From Pycnococcus provasolii (Eukaryota; Chlorophyta; Pseudoscourfieldiophyceae; Pseudoscourfieldiales): 64,000 bases of DNA. The position numbers were made by a program, and so were the translations under genes. Location of the stretch: contig CP150548.1 of NCBI GenBank assembly GCA_049487715.1, forward strand, positions 744,001 to 808,000, in the 5' to 3' direction. The notes beneath the pieces were generated by a model. The model was not told the DNA's origin and made no database searches. It saw only the letters and a program-made list of their open reading frames with translations. Positions 18,357 through 28,004 of this stretch are shown here, one piece after another; within the stretch, counting starts at the first letter, position 1; each line of letters starts with the position of its first letter.

Positions 18357-20609
18357 TCACGCGTCGTATTGAGCAATCTGAGCTTTCGCCGTGTTGACGA
18401 GCTTCGTTGCCGCCGCGCCGAGCGTTAGGCCTTTCGCCTCCGTTGCGCACAGGCACGCGTACAGCTCAGGGGCTGACAGCGTGCGGCCCGCGGCAGTCGC
18501 CGTGTATGCCGGTGCCGAAGCCGCCTGCTCAAGCGCCGCACCGAGAGCTGCCGGGGAGACGAGAGCGGGGAAAACCACCTCGACGAACGCATCGAGCGCC
18601 GCGGCGGCGGCACTCCCCTCAGAGGGCCATGTACCATTGTGCACCGCAAGTCGCCGGCAGATGTGCGCAGGATTCACGCTCACGCTTGGCCGCGATTCCG
18701 CACCTTCAGGGCAGAGTCCATGCGTTCCGTCGATTGTCGCAGGCTCAACAAGGGAAACGCCGCACGCCGACGGAGCCACGTCGGAAGAACCCTCTTCCAC
18801 CACGCTCAGCATACACCGTGAAGGCGGCGCCTTGGAGTTGCCAGCAAGCAGGGTGCGAGACATGCGACCAAGCACACTCGCCTTGGAAGTGACGTAAATC
18901 ATCGGGCGATCCAGCAGCTGCGGTGCCCATGCAGAGCTGCTCGAATCGGACGACGACGACGGGTACGAGCCGTTGTACACGGAAGTTGGCGCAGCGGGAG
19001 CTGCGGCGGCACCGCCACCCTTCTTTGCGTCACCCTTCTTTGCGTCACCCTTCTTCGCTTCGCCACCACCCTTCTTTGCGTCGCCCTTCTTCGCTTCGCC
19101 GCCGCCGCCGCCGCCGCCGCCGCCCTTCTTCGCGTCGCCCTTCTTCGCGTCACCGCCACCTCCCTTCTTGGCACCCTTGCCTCCATCCGCGCCTTTGTCA
19201 GCCTCCGGAAGAGCTTTGGGTACAGCCAACTTTCTCTCCACTAGCTTTCCCTTCTTGTCAAACTGGAATCTGAAGGGGATGAATCGAATGCCGTGCATGT
19301 ACGGCACGAGGACGTCGGGAACGACGACACCATCCTTCGTCTGGTGATTCTCGAGAATGCAGCACAGCGCACGCTCCGTAGCGCAGAGCGTCGAGTTGAG
19401 CAGGTGCACGTGCGCCTTATCGCTCATTCCGGTTGCCGCCAAGCCCGGGTTTTTGTTCGTGCGCAGGCGAATCTCCAAGCGTCGGCTCTGGAAGTCCGTG
19501 CAGTTGGAACATGACACGAGCTCCCGAAACTCGCCGGCACCCTTGTTCGATCCAGGGAACCACGCCTCGAGGTCCCACTTCTTCGCCGCGGCATCGTTCA
19601 GCTCGCCGCTGACAATGTTCACCACCTGGTATGGAAGGCCCAGGCTCTGATAGAACGCTTCGGAGTTGTCGATCATCTCGCCCTGCATCTTCCAGCTCTC
19701 GTCGTCGTACGGCGAGCAGATAACAAACTGCTCGACCTTCTCAAACTGGTGAACGCGGAAGATACCGAGCGTGTCACGGCCGTGGCTTCCAGCCTCCTTG
19801 CGGAAGCATGTTGAGTACCCTGCATATCGAACGGGCAGCTGCTTTGCCTCGAACCACGACTTGCGGTGTAGCGTGCACAGCGTTTGCTCGGACGTTGCGA
19901 TGAGGTACTTGTCGTCGCCGTCGCCAGTCACCTTGTACAGTTCCTCGTCGAACTGCGCGAGCTGCGCGCACTCCGCCATGATAGGCTTTCGCATGAAGAA
20001 TGGCGTCTGCACGGGCGAGTACTTGCGCTTCATGAGAAATCCAGTTCCGTAGGTGATGATCGCCTGGTTGAGCAGAGCGCCCTCTCGCATGAGGTAGTAC
20101 CCTCGGCTTCCCGCAACTTCTGTTCCGCTTTCGAGGTTGACAATGTCCAGCAGTTGCACGAGGTCGTAGTGGTTGTAGCACCCTTCTGCCTTTCCGTCTC
20201 TTTTTGTGTCGAGTCCCCACGTCCTCTCGACTCTGTTGTTCTTTTCGTCGTCAGAGACGGGCACGGAGTCGTGAACGATGTTTCCAATAAGGTGAAGTTT
20301 CGCGTCACGAGCCTCCTCTGCTTCCTTCACTGCAACTTCGGCATCTTTGACTTTCGCCTTGATACCCGCGACAACGGCCATTTCCTCCGTCGCATCTTCC
20401 TTCGCTTTTTTCTTCGCAGCCACTGCTTTGTTAGCGGCGTTGAACTCCATGTTGAGCGTGTCGATGTTTCCCCTCAAAGCACGCCAGGAGGCATCGAGCG
20501 CGATGACTTCGTCTACGAGGTCGACGGACGCATAGCGGCGTCGCTGCGACTCACGTATCACATCTGGATCGCCACCCTTGTCAACACGAAACAAATTAAT
20601 ATCGAGCAT
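18357..20609 (-). CDS. SerRS: seryl-tRNA synthetase with extra C-terminal domain
   Basis: 750 aa from ATG 20609. Residues 1-130 form the tRNA-binding coiled coil ('MLDINLFRVDKGGDPD' start). The class II core follows, with motif 2 'FRKEAGSHGRDTLGIFRVHQ' and motif 3 near 'ERALCCILENHQTKDG' and 'VLVPYMHGIRFIPF'. This charges tRNA-Ser in the cytosol. Most SerRS proteins end about here (450-510 aa). This one continues through a linker of repeated 'KKGDAKKGGG' units (about 478-541) into about 209 more residues. The last 100 residues are Ala-rich and helical ('ALDAFVEVVFPALVS', 'RTLSAPELYACLCATEAKG'), in the manner of GST-C-like domains that tether tRNA synthetases. That identity is inferred. Confidence 0.93.
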   Translation of the reverse strand: MLDINLFRVDKGGDPDVIRESQRRRYASVDLVDEVIALDASWRALRGNIDTLNMEFNAANKAVAAKKKAKEDATEEMAVVAGIKAKVKDAEVAVKEAEEARDAKLHLIGNIVHDSVPVSDDEKNNRVERTWGLDTKRDGKAEGCYNHYDLVQLLDIVNLESGTEVAGSRGYYLMREGALLNQAIITYGTGFLMKRKYSPVQTPFFMRKPIMAECAQLAQFDEELYKVTGDGDDKYLIATSEQTLCTLHRKSWFEAKQLPVRYAGYSTCFRKEAGSHGRDTLGIFRVHQFEKVEQFVICSPYDDESWKMQGEMIDNSEAFYQSLGLPYQVVNIVSGELNDAAAKKWDLEAWFPGSNKGAGEFRELVSCSNCTDFQSRRLEIRLRTNKNPGLAATGMSDKAHVHLLNSTLCATERALCCILENHQTKDGVVVPDVLVPYMHGIRFIPFRFQFDKKGKLVERKLAVPKALPEADKGADGGKGAKKGGGGDAKKGDAKKGGGGGGGGGEAKKGDAKKGGGEAKKGDAKKGDAKKGGGAAAAPAAPTSVYNGSYPSSSSDSSSSAWAPQLLDRPMIYVTSKASVLGRMSRTLLAGNSKAPPSRCMLSVVEEGSSDVAPSACGVSLVEPATIDGTHGLCPEGAESRPSVSVNPAHICRRLAVHNGTWPSEGSAAAAALDAFVEVVFPALVSPAALGAALEQAASAPAYTATAAGRTLSAPELYACLCATEAKGLTLGAAATKLVNTAKAQIAQYDA

Positions 20610-21132
20610 ATCCCTATGAGCCTATGAGGAGAGGGAAGAGCAAGATCAGGTGCTGATGCGGATGCCGATGGGCGAGGATGAGGATGGCGGCGGGTTGGGA
20701 TTTCCCGGGATCGAACGCGACGAGGGCCCCCGAGGGTTCAGGTTGGAATTTTCACGGGAGTTCACGACGGAGTTCAAGCGGTTGGTTGGGGGTTCAGGTC
20801 GGGGGTTCGGGGTTTCGGGGTTCGTTCGGGGTTTTGCTTTTCGTGGGTCACCTCTTTCGTTCGTGAGGTTGGTTGGTTCCGTTTCGATTTCACCTGGGAT
20901 TTTGATGAGCTGCTGGCGGAGGATAAGGGCTATGCGCTAGGCCGGTGAAAAAGGCTAAGCAAATGCCTGACAGGCGTCAGAATCTTGAACTTAAAAAGTA
21001 GTTGTAATAATACAGTTCTTGTAGTTCACACATATTACAACTTACTCATACATGATAATATTTGATTTAGACTTCAAGGGCTTACTGTACTCGCACAGTA
21101 GACGAACTACCGTGTATGTTCGTACGTATTCC
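20610..21132. other. intergenic region
   Basis: G-rich DNA at 20690-20900 with repeated GGTTCGGGG-like words lies upstream of the SerRS start, then AT-rich DNA runs to the 3' end of the OSCA-like gene. No gene recognised. Confidence 0.5.
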
Positions 21133-24100
21133 TTAGTCGTCCGATTCGCTGATGCGCTCGGGAATCGCCGTATGCACAGCACCGCCAGTGCTCGGGTCCT
21201 GGTGAGGTAAAAGGTCCGTGCGAGCCTCGAACGGACGCGAAGGAAGCTTGTACATCTGGGAAACACGATGAATCCACTCGCCGCTTACGGGAAGCTCGAC
21301 GCTCAGCCCAGTCAAATAAAATGGCGTGTATGCGTGATACGTGTGCTCGTCGAAGCCGCCGTCGCGCTTCTCGTTCGTCTTACCACCGCTCCTCGATTCC
21401 ACGTCGTCGTTCGGTGTCGAAGGAGGTGTGTCGTCAGCCTGTGCAGGCGGCTTAGATGGAGGCAGATCGGGAGAGACCTTCGTCGAACGACGACCCATCA
21501 TCACGTTCACAGCGAAATGTGAAAAACGGGACGCCGCCTGCCAGATACTTAACCTTGAACGCTTCATATGCAAACGCTCCTTCTCCGTGAAGTCGAAATA
21601 AGCTTCCCCGTCAGTTCCCGCATTCGACAGCTCCGCATTGTGACGAATGCCAAAGATGCGTCGCCAAAAATATGCACCCAGCCCGAAAATGCCGTATACA
21701 CTTAGTGCCGCATAAAATGGAGTTGAGGGCATGCCTGACCCAGGATAGAAGATGAAGTGCGCAAACAGAATGTGCAGCAGGATTGCTACTCGGATGAAGA
21801 GAGGCACGAGAGTTGGAAGTCGATGAGAAAGCTTCTCCGGCTTGCGACACACGCGCAGCGCGGCGTACGTGTCCGAGAAATACGATGCGAGCAAGCCGGC
21901 AAGGGCGAGGAAGAAGGAAGAAGGCAGGATCGAGCTGTAGAGAATAGCAATACCGATCGTCTTGAGGATTGTTGCATACCGCACGGGAATCTGAAAGCTG
22001 CTCGGCTCGACGAGCGCGTCCATCATGGCTTGTGTTCTCGCGTGATGTTTCGCGAAGTATCGAGATATGCGCGCACGAATATTCAGTGCTTGAGCGATGT
22101 TTGGCACAAGAGCGTTCAATAGCTGCAAGTAGAAAGCCTCCTCGACCAAACCACCGCGTGCGTACCATCTTTGATGGTCAGACGTAGCACTTGAGCTCAT
22201 GAGAATTGGGATAATGGCACAATTTAGAATTTGCGCCACTGCAAGCTTGCCAATGAGATACGAGTACATCGACGATCGCACATGCCACGCCTCATACTCT
22301 GCTAGCTTGGTCGTTGCAATTCGGATGAGAAGATTCAAGATGACCGTGACCTGAGCCGCGCAGATTGTAATCAGTCTCAGATATGCAAGTGAGTATATAT
22401 TCTCAATTCTGCAATCTTCGGGTTCTGTAATGCAAGCTTTGTGGATCTTTTCTCGCTCGTTGCGCTTGACAAACTCGATCTGCTGCTGGATCACCGCACT
22501 CAAAGCTAGCATGGCAATCACAAGCGCGTTGCTAATTGTGATACGCCAAGTCTGCTCGAGAGTGCGAATATGCGTATTTTCCCATATGTAATCCGTCGGT
22601 TCCGGGGCACGCTTGACACGAAGTTGGTTGATGCCAAGCGCTGTTTTCACCCAATCACTAACCTCGTTTAGTGCCTTTCCCATGTCACCAGTCAATTCTC
22701 TTAGCTTCTCCTCCAGAAAATCACGATAGCTTGGGCGGATGCCACCTCTCTTGAAGAAACTGTAGAGTCTTTGCAGTGTTTTCGGGGCGCGAGTGCTGAC
22801 ACGATACGCGAGATCCTTGAAGCAGCTGTTTCATGTGGTGTGCGTAAGTTAGTATACTATTCATTGAGTCATCGACTTGCTTCAGGCAAAACTAACTTAC
22901 TTGTTCGCATGCTCCTCGTAGTTGAATACGATCTGTATTTGTCATTGAGTGCATTAGGTTAGCAAATCCTGATTGATGCTCCATGGTCGATTTCAAGGTA
23001 AACTTACGAAAGCCTCTCCCACAGTGCTCAACTCGTCGGCATTCGTAAGCGCCTTTAGCCGATCGGACTGTCTTGCCAAGCGTGCATCGAGGATCTCACG
23101 ATTCCTGCTGGCGCTGTCAGCTGTCGCCCAGACAAGCTTTGAGGGGTGGCCGGTTACGTGCATCCACCACACGAGCTCGAAGATCCGCGCGAACGGGTAG
23201 CCCGGGACGCTGTTCACGTCACGCTCGTAACACGCAAGTTCTTCACGCTTTCGGCGCATCCTCTCGATTTTCCGTGCAGTCCTGAGCTGTCTCCCAACAT
23301 CCAGCACGTGGCAAGCTTTCGCGATTTCTCCATAATGGCTGAAAAAGTCGATCAAACCCTCCTTGCTTGTCATGAGCTCTTTTGCGGTCGCGTCGCCGTT
23401 AAGCGCGTTGGTTGGCATCGGCAATCGGTCGACAAAAACGCAGTAGTCACCCACGGTGTGACTATATCGGTTGAGCTTGGTCGCGACGTGACACAGAACG
23501 TACTCAAGAGCGAGCACCCCCAAGACAAGCACGAATGTGTTAACGAACACGAACCACGCCTGCCGTGACGCCCACGCGTCGTCAAACCCGTCCACTTTCA
23601 GTTTGAGCTTGCAGCACTTGTCCGTCTGTGCAAGTCCGCAAATAGGAATAGATGTGCACGGTTCTTGCATGTCCACGCCGGTGAGCGCGTCTTTGCCAGA
23701 GTACGTGCACACAGCAGGACAAAGTAGCACGTTAGTACGCGTATCTGTGCCAGTGTACACGCCGTCGCCGGGAAAACAGCGTGCACCCTGAGACGTCATC
23801 GTGATGTACGACGCGACCTCGTAGTTTCTGTTGCACGTCACTTCGCGGAACGCCGTTGCGCTTTCGGGAACGTGCGCAGGAACTCGTAGTGTGTATGCCT
23901 CCGTGAGTCGTGACTGAGAAATGTTGTCGACGAAGGGCACGATGTTGACGACGGTCAGCACTGCGACGAGTCCAAGAAGCACCAAGATACTTGTGAAATA
24001 CAGTCCCATCCCGAGCGAGGATCGTCCGATACGCATAGGCGACGCCCATAGAGGGAAGAGTTTGCTCGTCGCGTTGTCATCTTCCTTTCCTTTGTCGTCT

Positions 24101-24276
24101 ACACTGTCGTAGAGCTTAAGCGTCTCAGCTCGCGCAAGGGCGAGTTCAAGGCACGGTAGAGTTCTTAGATTGTCATCATCTTCGAGCGTCTCTGCCTTAA
24201 CCTTATCAAAGGATAACGAGGTAGAAGTCTGCGCATCATCCAATGCAGTGCTGTCTCTCCCTAAGGGTACCCCCAC
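21133..24276 (-). CDS. OSCA/TMEM63 (CSC1)-like channel, three exons visible
   Basis: Minus-strand exons 24276..23008, 22932..22901 and 22825..21133 join in frame to 997 codons. Both introns are 75 nt, start GTAAGT and end CAG; one contains TACTAAC. The splices create 'EAFIVFNYEEHANNCFKDLA', then 'VKRAPEPTDYIWENTHIRTL', the hallmark 'APEP.D..WEN' preceding the channel core of OSCA/TMEM63 proteins. One N-terminal membrane segment precedes a lumenal Cys-rich loop, a second helix and the cytosolic domain starting 'DYCVFVDRLPMP'. About eight more helices follow. Family members are mechanosensitive or osmosensitive cation channels. Codon 24276 is GTG after a TTTAG, so the true ATG is probably in an unseen upstream exon. 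Confidence 0.82.
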
Positions 24277-24907
24277 TAAAGCGCCCTACCCCTATGCCCC
24301 GAGACATGACGGACAGGGACGGAACCCACATCGTCATCCTTGAACCATCATGATATCCTAGTGAGCAGGCGCCGACGCGAGGCCGAGGCGGCCGTAGAGT
24401 CGCCACCAGGTGCATTATTAACAAAGTCTCTTCCCCCTACTAGAGGTACCTCAAGCAGAGCGGGAAGACCAGTGGGTGCACGTGCACGTGCTTGGGATCC
24501 ATCATGGGCATGGGCATGGCGAGACGTGGACGCCATACATAAAGTACCAAATACCACTATAGGAACGGAACTATGACAAGCGAGTTGGCAATTCATCTCA
24601 GGACCCGGACGAGAAGATTGGGAATTGGGACTTATCGTGGAGACGTGGATGGAACTACCTTAAGTAGAACTTCCACCAGCCTGAGCCTCGCTCGCATGCA
24701 TAGTACCTTACCACGTGGTAAATTTTACAAAACCAACGGCCGGTATGGTAAAGGTATGTAATTTTAAGTTGCATCTTGCAATGCCAGAGGTTTCTTGCCA
24801 CTTCGCGGCCGGCGTTGCATCACCTCCCTTCCCGTTGATTGAGGTTGCAACTTTGTCTTGCCAGCTCTGGCCAGCTCGCGGCCGAACTTTTGCTGGCAGT
24901 CACATGA
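24277..24907. other. divergent intergenic region
   Basis: It may contain the missing 5' exon of the OSCA-like gene; no clear candidate was found. It also holds the promoter of the plus-strand gene at 24908. A GTAAATTTTAC word at about 24718 recurs near 50090. Confidence 0.4.
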
Positions 24908-26260
24908 ATGAATGACGAACCTTCGCCAGTTTCCATTTCCGTCCTCATCGTTCAGTGCCGCGCTGGTGCATCAATGACATCAATGCGTGACGGTGATGAC
25001 GAGAACGCCCTGCAAGCCCTCCTTCGAAGCAACTTCGGCAAGTCGCTCGCCGCGCGCGTCTGGCTGACGCTCCAACACCACGAATATATACCGCAACTCG
25101 TCGTGACGGCGCCAACCGCGCAAGCAGCGACGACGGGAAGGGGCGAGCACGACGAAACAGAGGAACCGCAACACGTCGACGGACAACAAGCGGTGCGTTT
25201 CGGAAATGCCGGCGACGGGTGGCAAGCAGTACCCGCCTCCTACGCGATGCCGACCACAGCGTGGGTCTCCGTGATGAACAAGGACGCAAAGCAGCGCAAG
25301 TCGCGCCTAAAGCTCGACGTCGACGCGAGTCAGTTTGCAGGTGGAGTAGCCATGTTGGCGTTCAAGCCGACGCGCGCAAACAAGCCCGTCGTTCCGCTCT
25401 ACGCATCGAGAGGGGTAGCAGTCACAGACGTTGAGCTCACGTACTTCGCAGGTGGAGGCAGAGGAGAAACGCTGCTCCGTCGCATTCCTGTGCGAGGCTT
25501 GCCGAATGCGCGCGCGTACGACGTTGGCCAGGAACCAGTGCCTGGATATCGCGTTTCGCTTGGACACATCACAACGCCTAGCGTTTTTCTTGATGTAGAC
25601 GTCGCAGGAGGAGAGGATGCCGGCGAGGCAATACCAAACGCGAACGTCGCGTGGCACGTTCGACGTGCAAGCTTGAGTATACCCGCCGCCGAACTCGTGC
25701 GCTCTCTCTTGTCGTTGGCCAAGCCAGATTTGTGCAGACAAACGCTCGCGGCGTTGGCGCCACCTTCCACGAAAGACGCGACGAATGGATCATCAGCATT
25801 TCGAGTCGAAGTCGACGTTTGCACTCAACCTGGCCATCACACGGCAATGCAGTCATTGGCGCGCTTTGTTGGCTTCGTGACGCGCGAATGCGATAGCCAA
25901 AATTCGGAGGTACGTGCGCTGTGCGTCGATCCTTCAAGAAGTTTATCGGAGCTTCGTTGGGGGAGCTGCGTTGTGGCGGCAACCATCGTAGATGAGCATG
26001 AAAATCTACTCGGCACGTGCTGCTGCGCGTTGGGAACAGCGGCAACTGCTGAGTTGGCGGCGGAGATGACCACGAAGGTGAATTGCTTAAATCGCAAGTC
26101 CGCTGAAGGTGTGCGAGACCACGAGACTCCAAGACTCGACTATGACAGTACATACATCGCCATCGAAGGAGGAGGAGAAAGGGCGCTACGCGCGTTCGAG
26201 TTTCGCGTTGTGCGGCATGGCGACGAAGTGGCGATCGATGCGTGTGTTAGATTTGTGTGA
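24908..26260 (+). CDS. conserved-looking protein of unknown function
   Basis: 450 aa from ATG 24908. I do not recognise a family. Composition is normal coding (no low complexity), with beta-rich segments such as 'SRLKLDVDASQFAGGVAML', 'AVTDVELTYFAGGGRGETLL' and 'VPGYRVSLGHITTPSVFLDV'. It has an internal Cys cluster 'NLLGTCCCALG' and no signal peptide or membrane helix. It ends convergently 23 bp from the stop of the next gene on the minus strand. The long open frame with GC-biased third positions supports a real gene. Confidence 0.6.
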   Translation: MNDEPSPVSISVLIVQCRAGASMTSMRDGDDENALQALLRSNFGKSLAARVWLTLQHHEYIPQLVVTAPTAQAATTGRGEHDETEEPQHVDGQQAVRFGNAGDGWQAVPASYAMPTTAWVSVMNKDAKQRKSRLKLDVDASQFAGGVAMLAFKPTRANKPVVPLYASRGVAVTDVELTYFAGGGRGETLLRRIPVRGLPNARAYDVGQEPVPGYRVSLGHITTPSVFLDVDVAGGEDAGEAIPNANVAWHVRRASLSIPAAELVRSLLSLAKPDLCRQTLAALAPPSTKDATNGSSAFRVEVDVCTQPGHHTAMQSLARFVGFVTRECDSQNSEVRALCVDPSRSLSELRWGSCVVAATIVDEHENLLGTCCCALGTAATAELAAEMTTKVNCLNRKSAEGVRDHETPRLDYDSTYIAIEGGGERALRAFEFRVVRHGDEVAIDACVRFV

Positions 26261-26283
26261 CTGTTATTGAAACATTTATTTGC

Positions 26284-27042
26284 TTACAACGCGTCGTCGA
26301 TGGCTTCGTCGAAAGGTGGCGGCTCAGGACCAAACGAATCAAATGGCGACTCAAACACTCCGAGAACGCGTTTGCGATTTCGCAGGATCGGCACTGGTAT
26401 CATGCGCGCGTCCGTCAGCAGTCGAGCCACCGTGCTTTCTGCTTCCGCTCGACTTGGTTTTGAGAAGAGACCAGAGGCTGAAGCGGCGTTGTCCGTGGGA
26501 GTGATGCGCACTGTGACGACGTCGTCGCTCTCAAGGAACTCGAGCTCGACGTTCATGAGCCTACCGTCTGTCGCTGCCATGTACGTGAAGTCGTCGTTCT
26601 TCTCGACGATGTCGAAGTCACGTTGTCGCAGTAGGTCGATGATATCGCCAAACACGTCGCGCCTCGCTCTCGCGTCGTCCCACGTGACAGGTTGGTAGAA
26701 GTGCGCAGGTCTATCGTCGTACGAGGAGAAGCACCACGGTCGTTCCACCGTCTCGCACGACGCCAGGCCTTGTGAGCGTCGCCTCGTGCTTGCCGTCCCG
26801 TCTGCTACAGGGTGAGAGTTCTCCTCCATCGGCGACGGCATCTCCTCCGCAAGCACGACTCCCCACCAGCCCCGTGAAGTGACTGCATGCCTCCCCACCA
26901 GCCCCCCAAAGCTCAACGTGAACCCAAAGCTCTCCAAGACTCCACGACGCGACAAAACGCGAGAGCGAGAAGGTCCGCCAAAGCAAGAGCACCGCAGACG
27001 ACGATACGTCACGAACGTTGCCCCCCGACCTCGAGGGGCCAT
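26284..27042 (-). CDS. unknown protein, possibly plastid-targeted, weakly DUF1499-like
   Basis: 252 aa from ATG 27042 (ATGGCC context). An in-frame ATG at 27066 adds eight residues. The first 60 residues are Arg/Ser-rich and could be a transit peptide. The folded part (about 110-240) includes 'DVFGDIIDLLRQRDFDIVEK', 'DFTYMAATDGRLMNVELEFL' and 'DDVVTVRITPTDN'. This order (helix, strand with aromatic/Ala, acidic strand, 'VTVR' strand) resembles DUF1499 lipid/thylakoid proteins, but the defining 'SASR.G.SD.G' end is not present. A telomere-type array lies about 25 bp upstream, shared with the divergent gene at 27190. Confidence 0.5.
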   Translation of the reverse strand: MAPRGRGATFVTYRRLRCSCFGGPSRSRVLSRRGVLESFGFTLSFGGLVGRHAVTSRGWWGVVLAEEMPSPMEENSHPVADGTASTRRRSQGLASCETVERPWCFSSYDDRPAHFYQPVTWDDARARRDVFGDIIDLLRQRDFDIVEKNDDFTYMAATDGRLMNVELEFLESDDVVTVRITPTDNAASASGLFSKPSRAEAESTVARLLTDARMIPVPILRNRKRVLGVFESPFDSFGPEPPPFDEAIDDAL

Positions 27043-27067
27043 GGCGAAGTTCGGATGGTGAAACATC

Positions 27068-27090
27068 TAACCCTAACCCTAACCCTAACC
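27068..27090. repeat. telomere-type array (CCCTAA)n
   Basis: Three to four CCCTAA units in the 148-bp divergent promoter between the genes at 27042 (minus) and 27190 (plus). Confidence 0.9.
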
Positions 27091-27189
27091 GATGGGAATG
27101 ATGATGAACGCAGCGCCACCTCGCCCCTTCCTCCTCAATATCTTTCTCACCGCGCGTCCCATCATAACTTACCATCATACTTTAGGAAT

Positions 27190-27546
27190 ATGGCGATGTC
27201 GCCGTCGCGCCGAACGGGACTCCGTGCCCTGATCCTCTGGGTACTCACCATTGTCGCGTTCTTCTGGGCAGAGGCGTGGAGAAGGACGCACGAACTCGCG
27301 CTCGTGCGCGTGCAGGAAGGCGACGCACAACACGCAACACACACTGTCATGCGAGTCGCGATTCGTGACCGACCGCGGCCGCCGCCTCCCCCGAGTCGGC
27401 CCCCTCGCCACGGGCCGTTGTTTGAGCTTCAGCAGGATGCGGACCGTATTTTGGATAGACTTGGCGGTCACTTGGATGCGGGAGAGAGCGCGGAGTGGCG
27501 TCCTCATGACATGGCTTCTCACGCGGGATTCCGTGGACGCCAATAG
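27190..27546 (+). CDS. small single-pass membrane protein
   Basis: 118 aa from ATG 27190 (context GAATATGGCG). Residues 10-32 form one hydrophobic helix, 'LRALILWVLTIVAFFWAEAW', preceded by Arg residues, so the C-terminus is likely lumenal or the protein is a signal-anchor type. A proline-rich linker ('RPRPPPPPSRPPR') and a short charged tail follow. No family recognised. The open frame, good start context and divergent promoter argue for a real gene, but evidence is thin. Confidence 0.45.
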   Translation: MAMSPSRRTGLRALILWVLTIVAFFWAEAWRRTHELALVRVQEGDAQHATHTVMRVAIRDRPRPPPPPSRPPRHGPLFELQQDADRILDRLGGHLDAGESAEWRPHDMASHAGFRGRQ

Positions 27547-28004
27547 GGTGACTTGACACACGAAAGCTGTCACCTTACCAAAACTGTATTTTAAAGTATG
27601 CGAATGCGTCGAATCCACTGTATTCCAATATTGGAGAGTTGCTGTAAAAGTCTTTCAAGAACACATCACACGAACCTTAACAAGCACTGTACCCGTAAGT
27701 TATGGCACTCCCATCATGATATGGTGGAGACTCCAGGTCGCCATGGCACTACATACGTCGAGTGCAGAATCGGAGGGAGGAGGGGAGGGGAGGGGAGGGG
27801 ACCCGTTAGGGTTAGGGTTAGGGTTAGGGTTAGGGTTAGGGTTTCGGGTTCCGTCTTCTTTTTTCTTCTTAGACTGTCGTTTCCCGCGGTGTTCTGATGA
27901 CCATTTATTTGGGTTTTGGGTTTGAATCCTCCGCGGACACCCTTTGCAAAGGCCCAACCGCTCAGCTGTCCATTTCTGCTTTCCGTCGTCGTATTCTTAT
28001 TCTT
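27547..28004. repeat. intergenic with telomere-type array (TTAGGG)6
   Basis: About six tandem TTAGGG units occupy 27805-27843, preceded by GGGGA repeats. They end about 160 bp upstream of the RNase H2A start. Confidence 0.9.
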
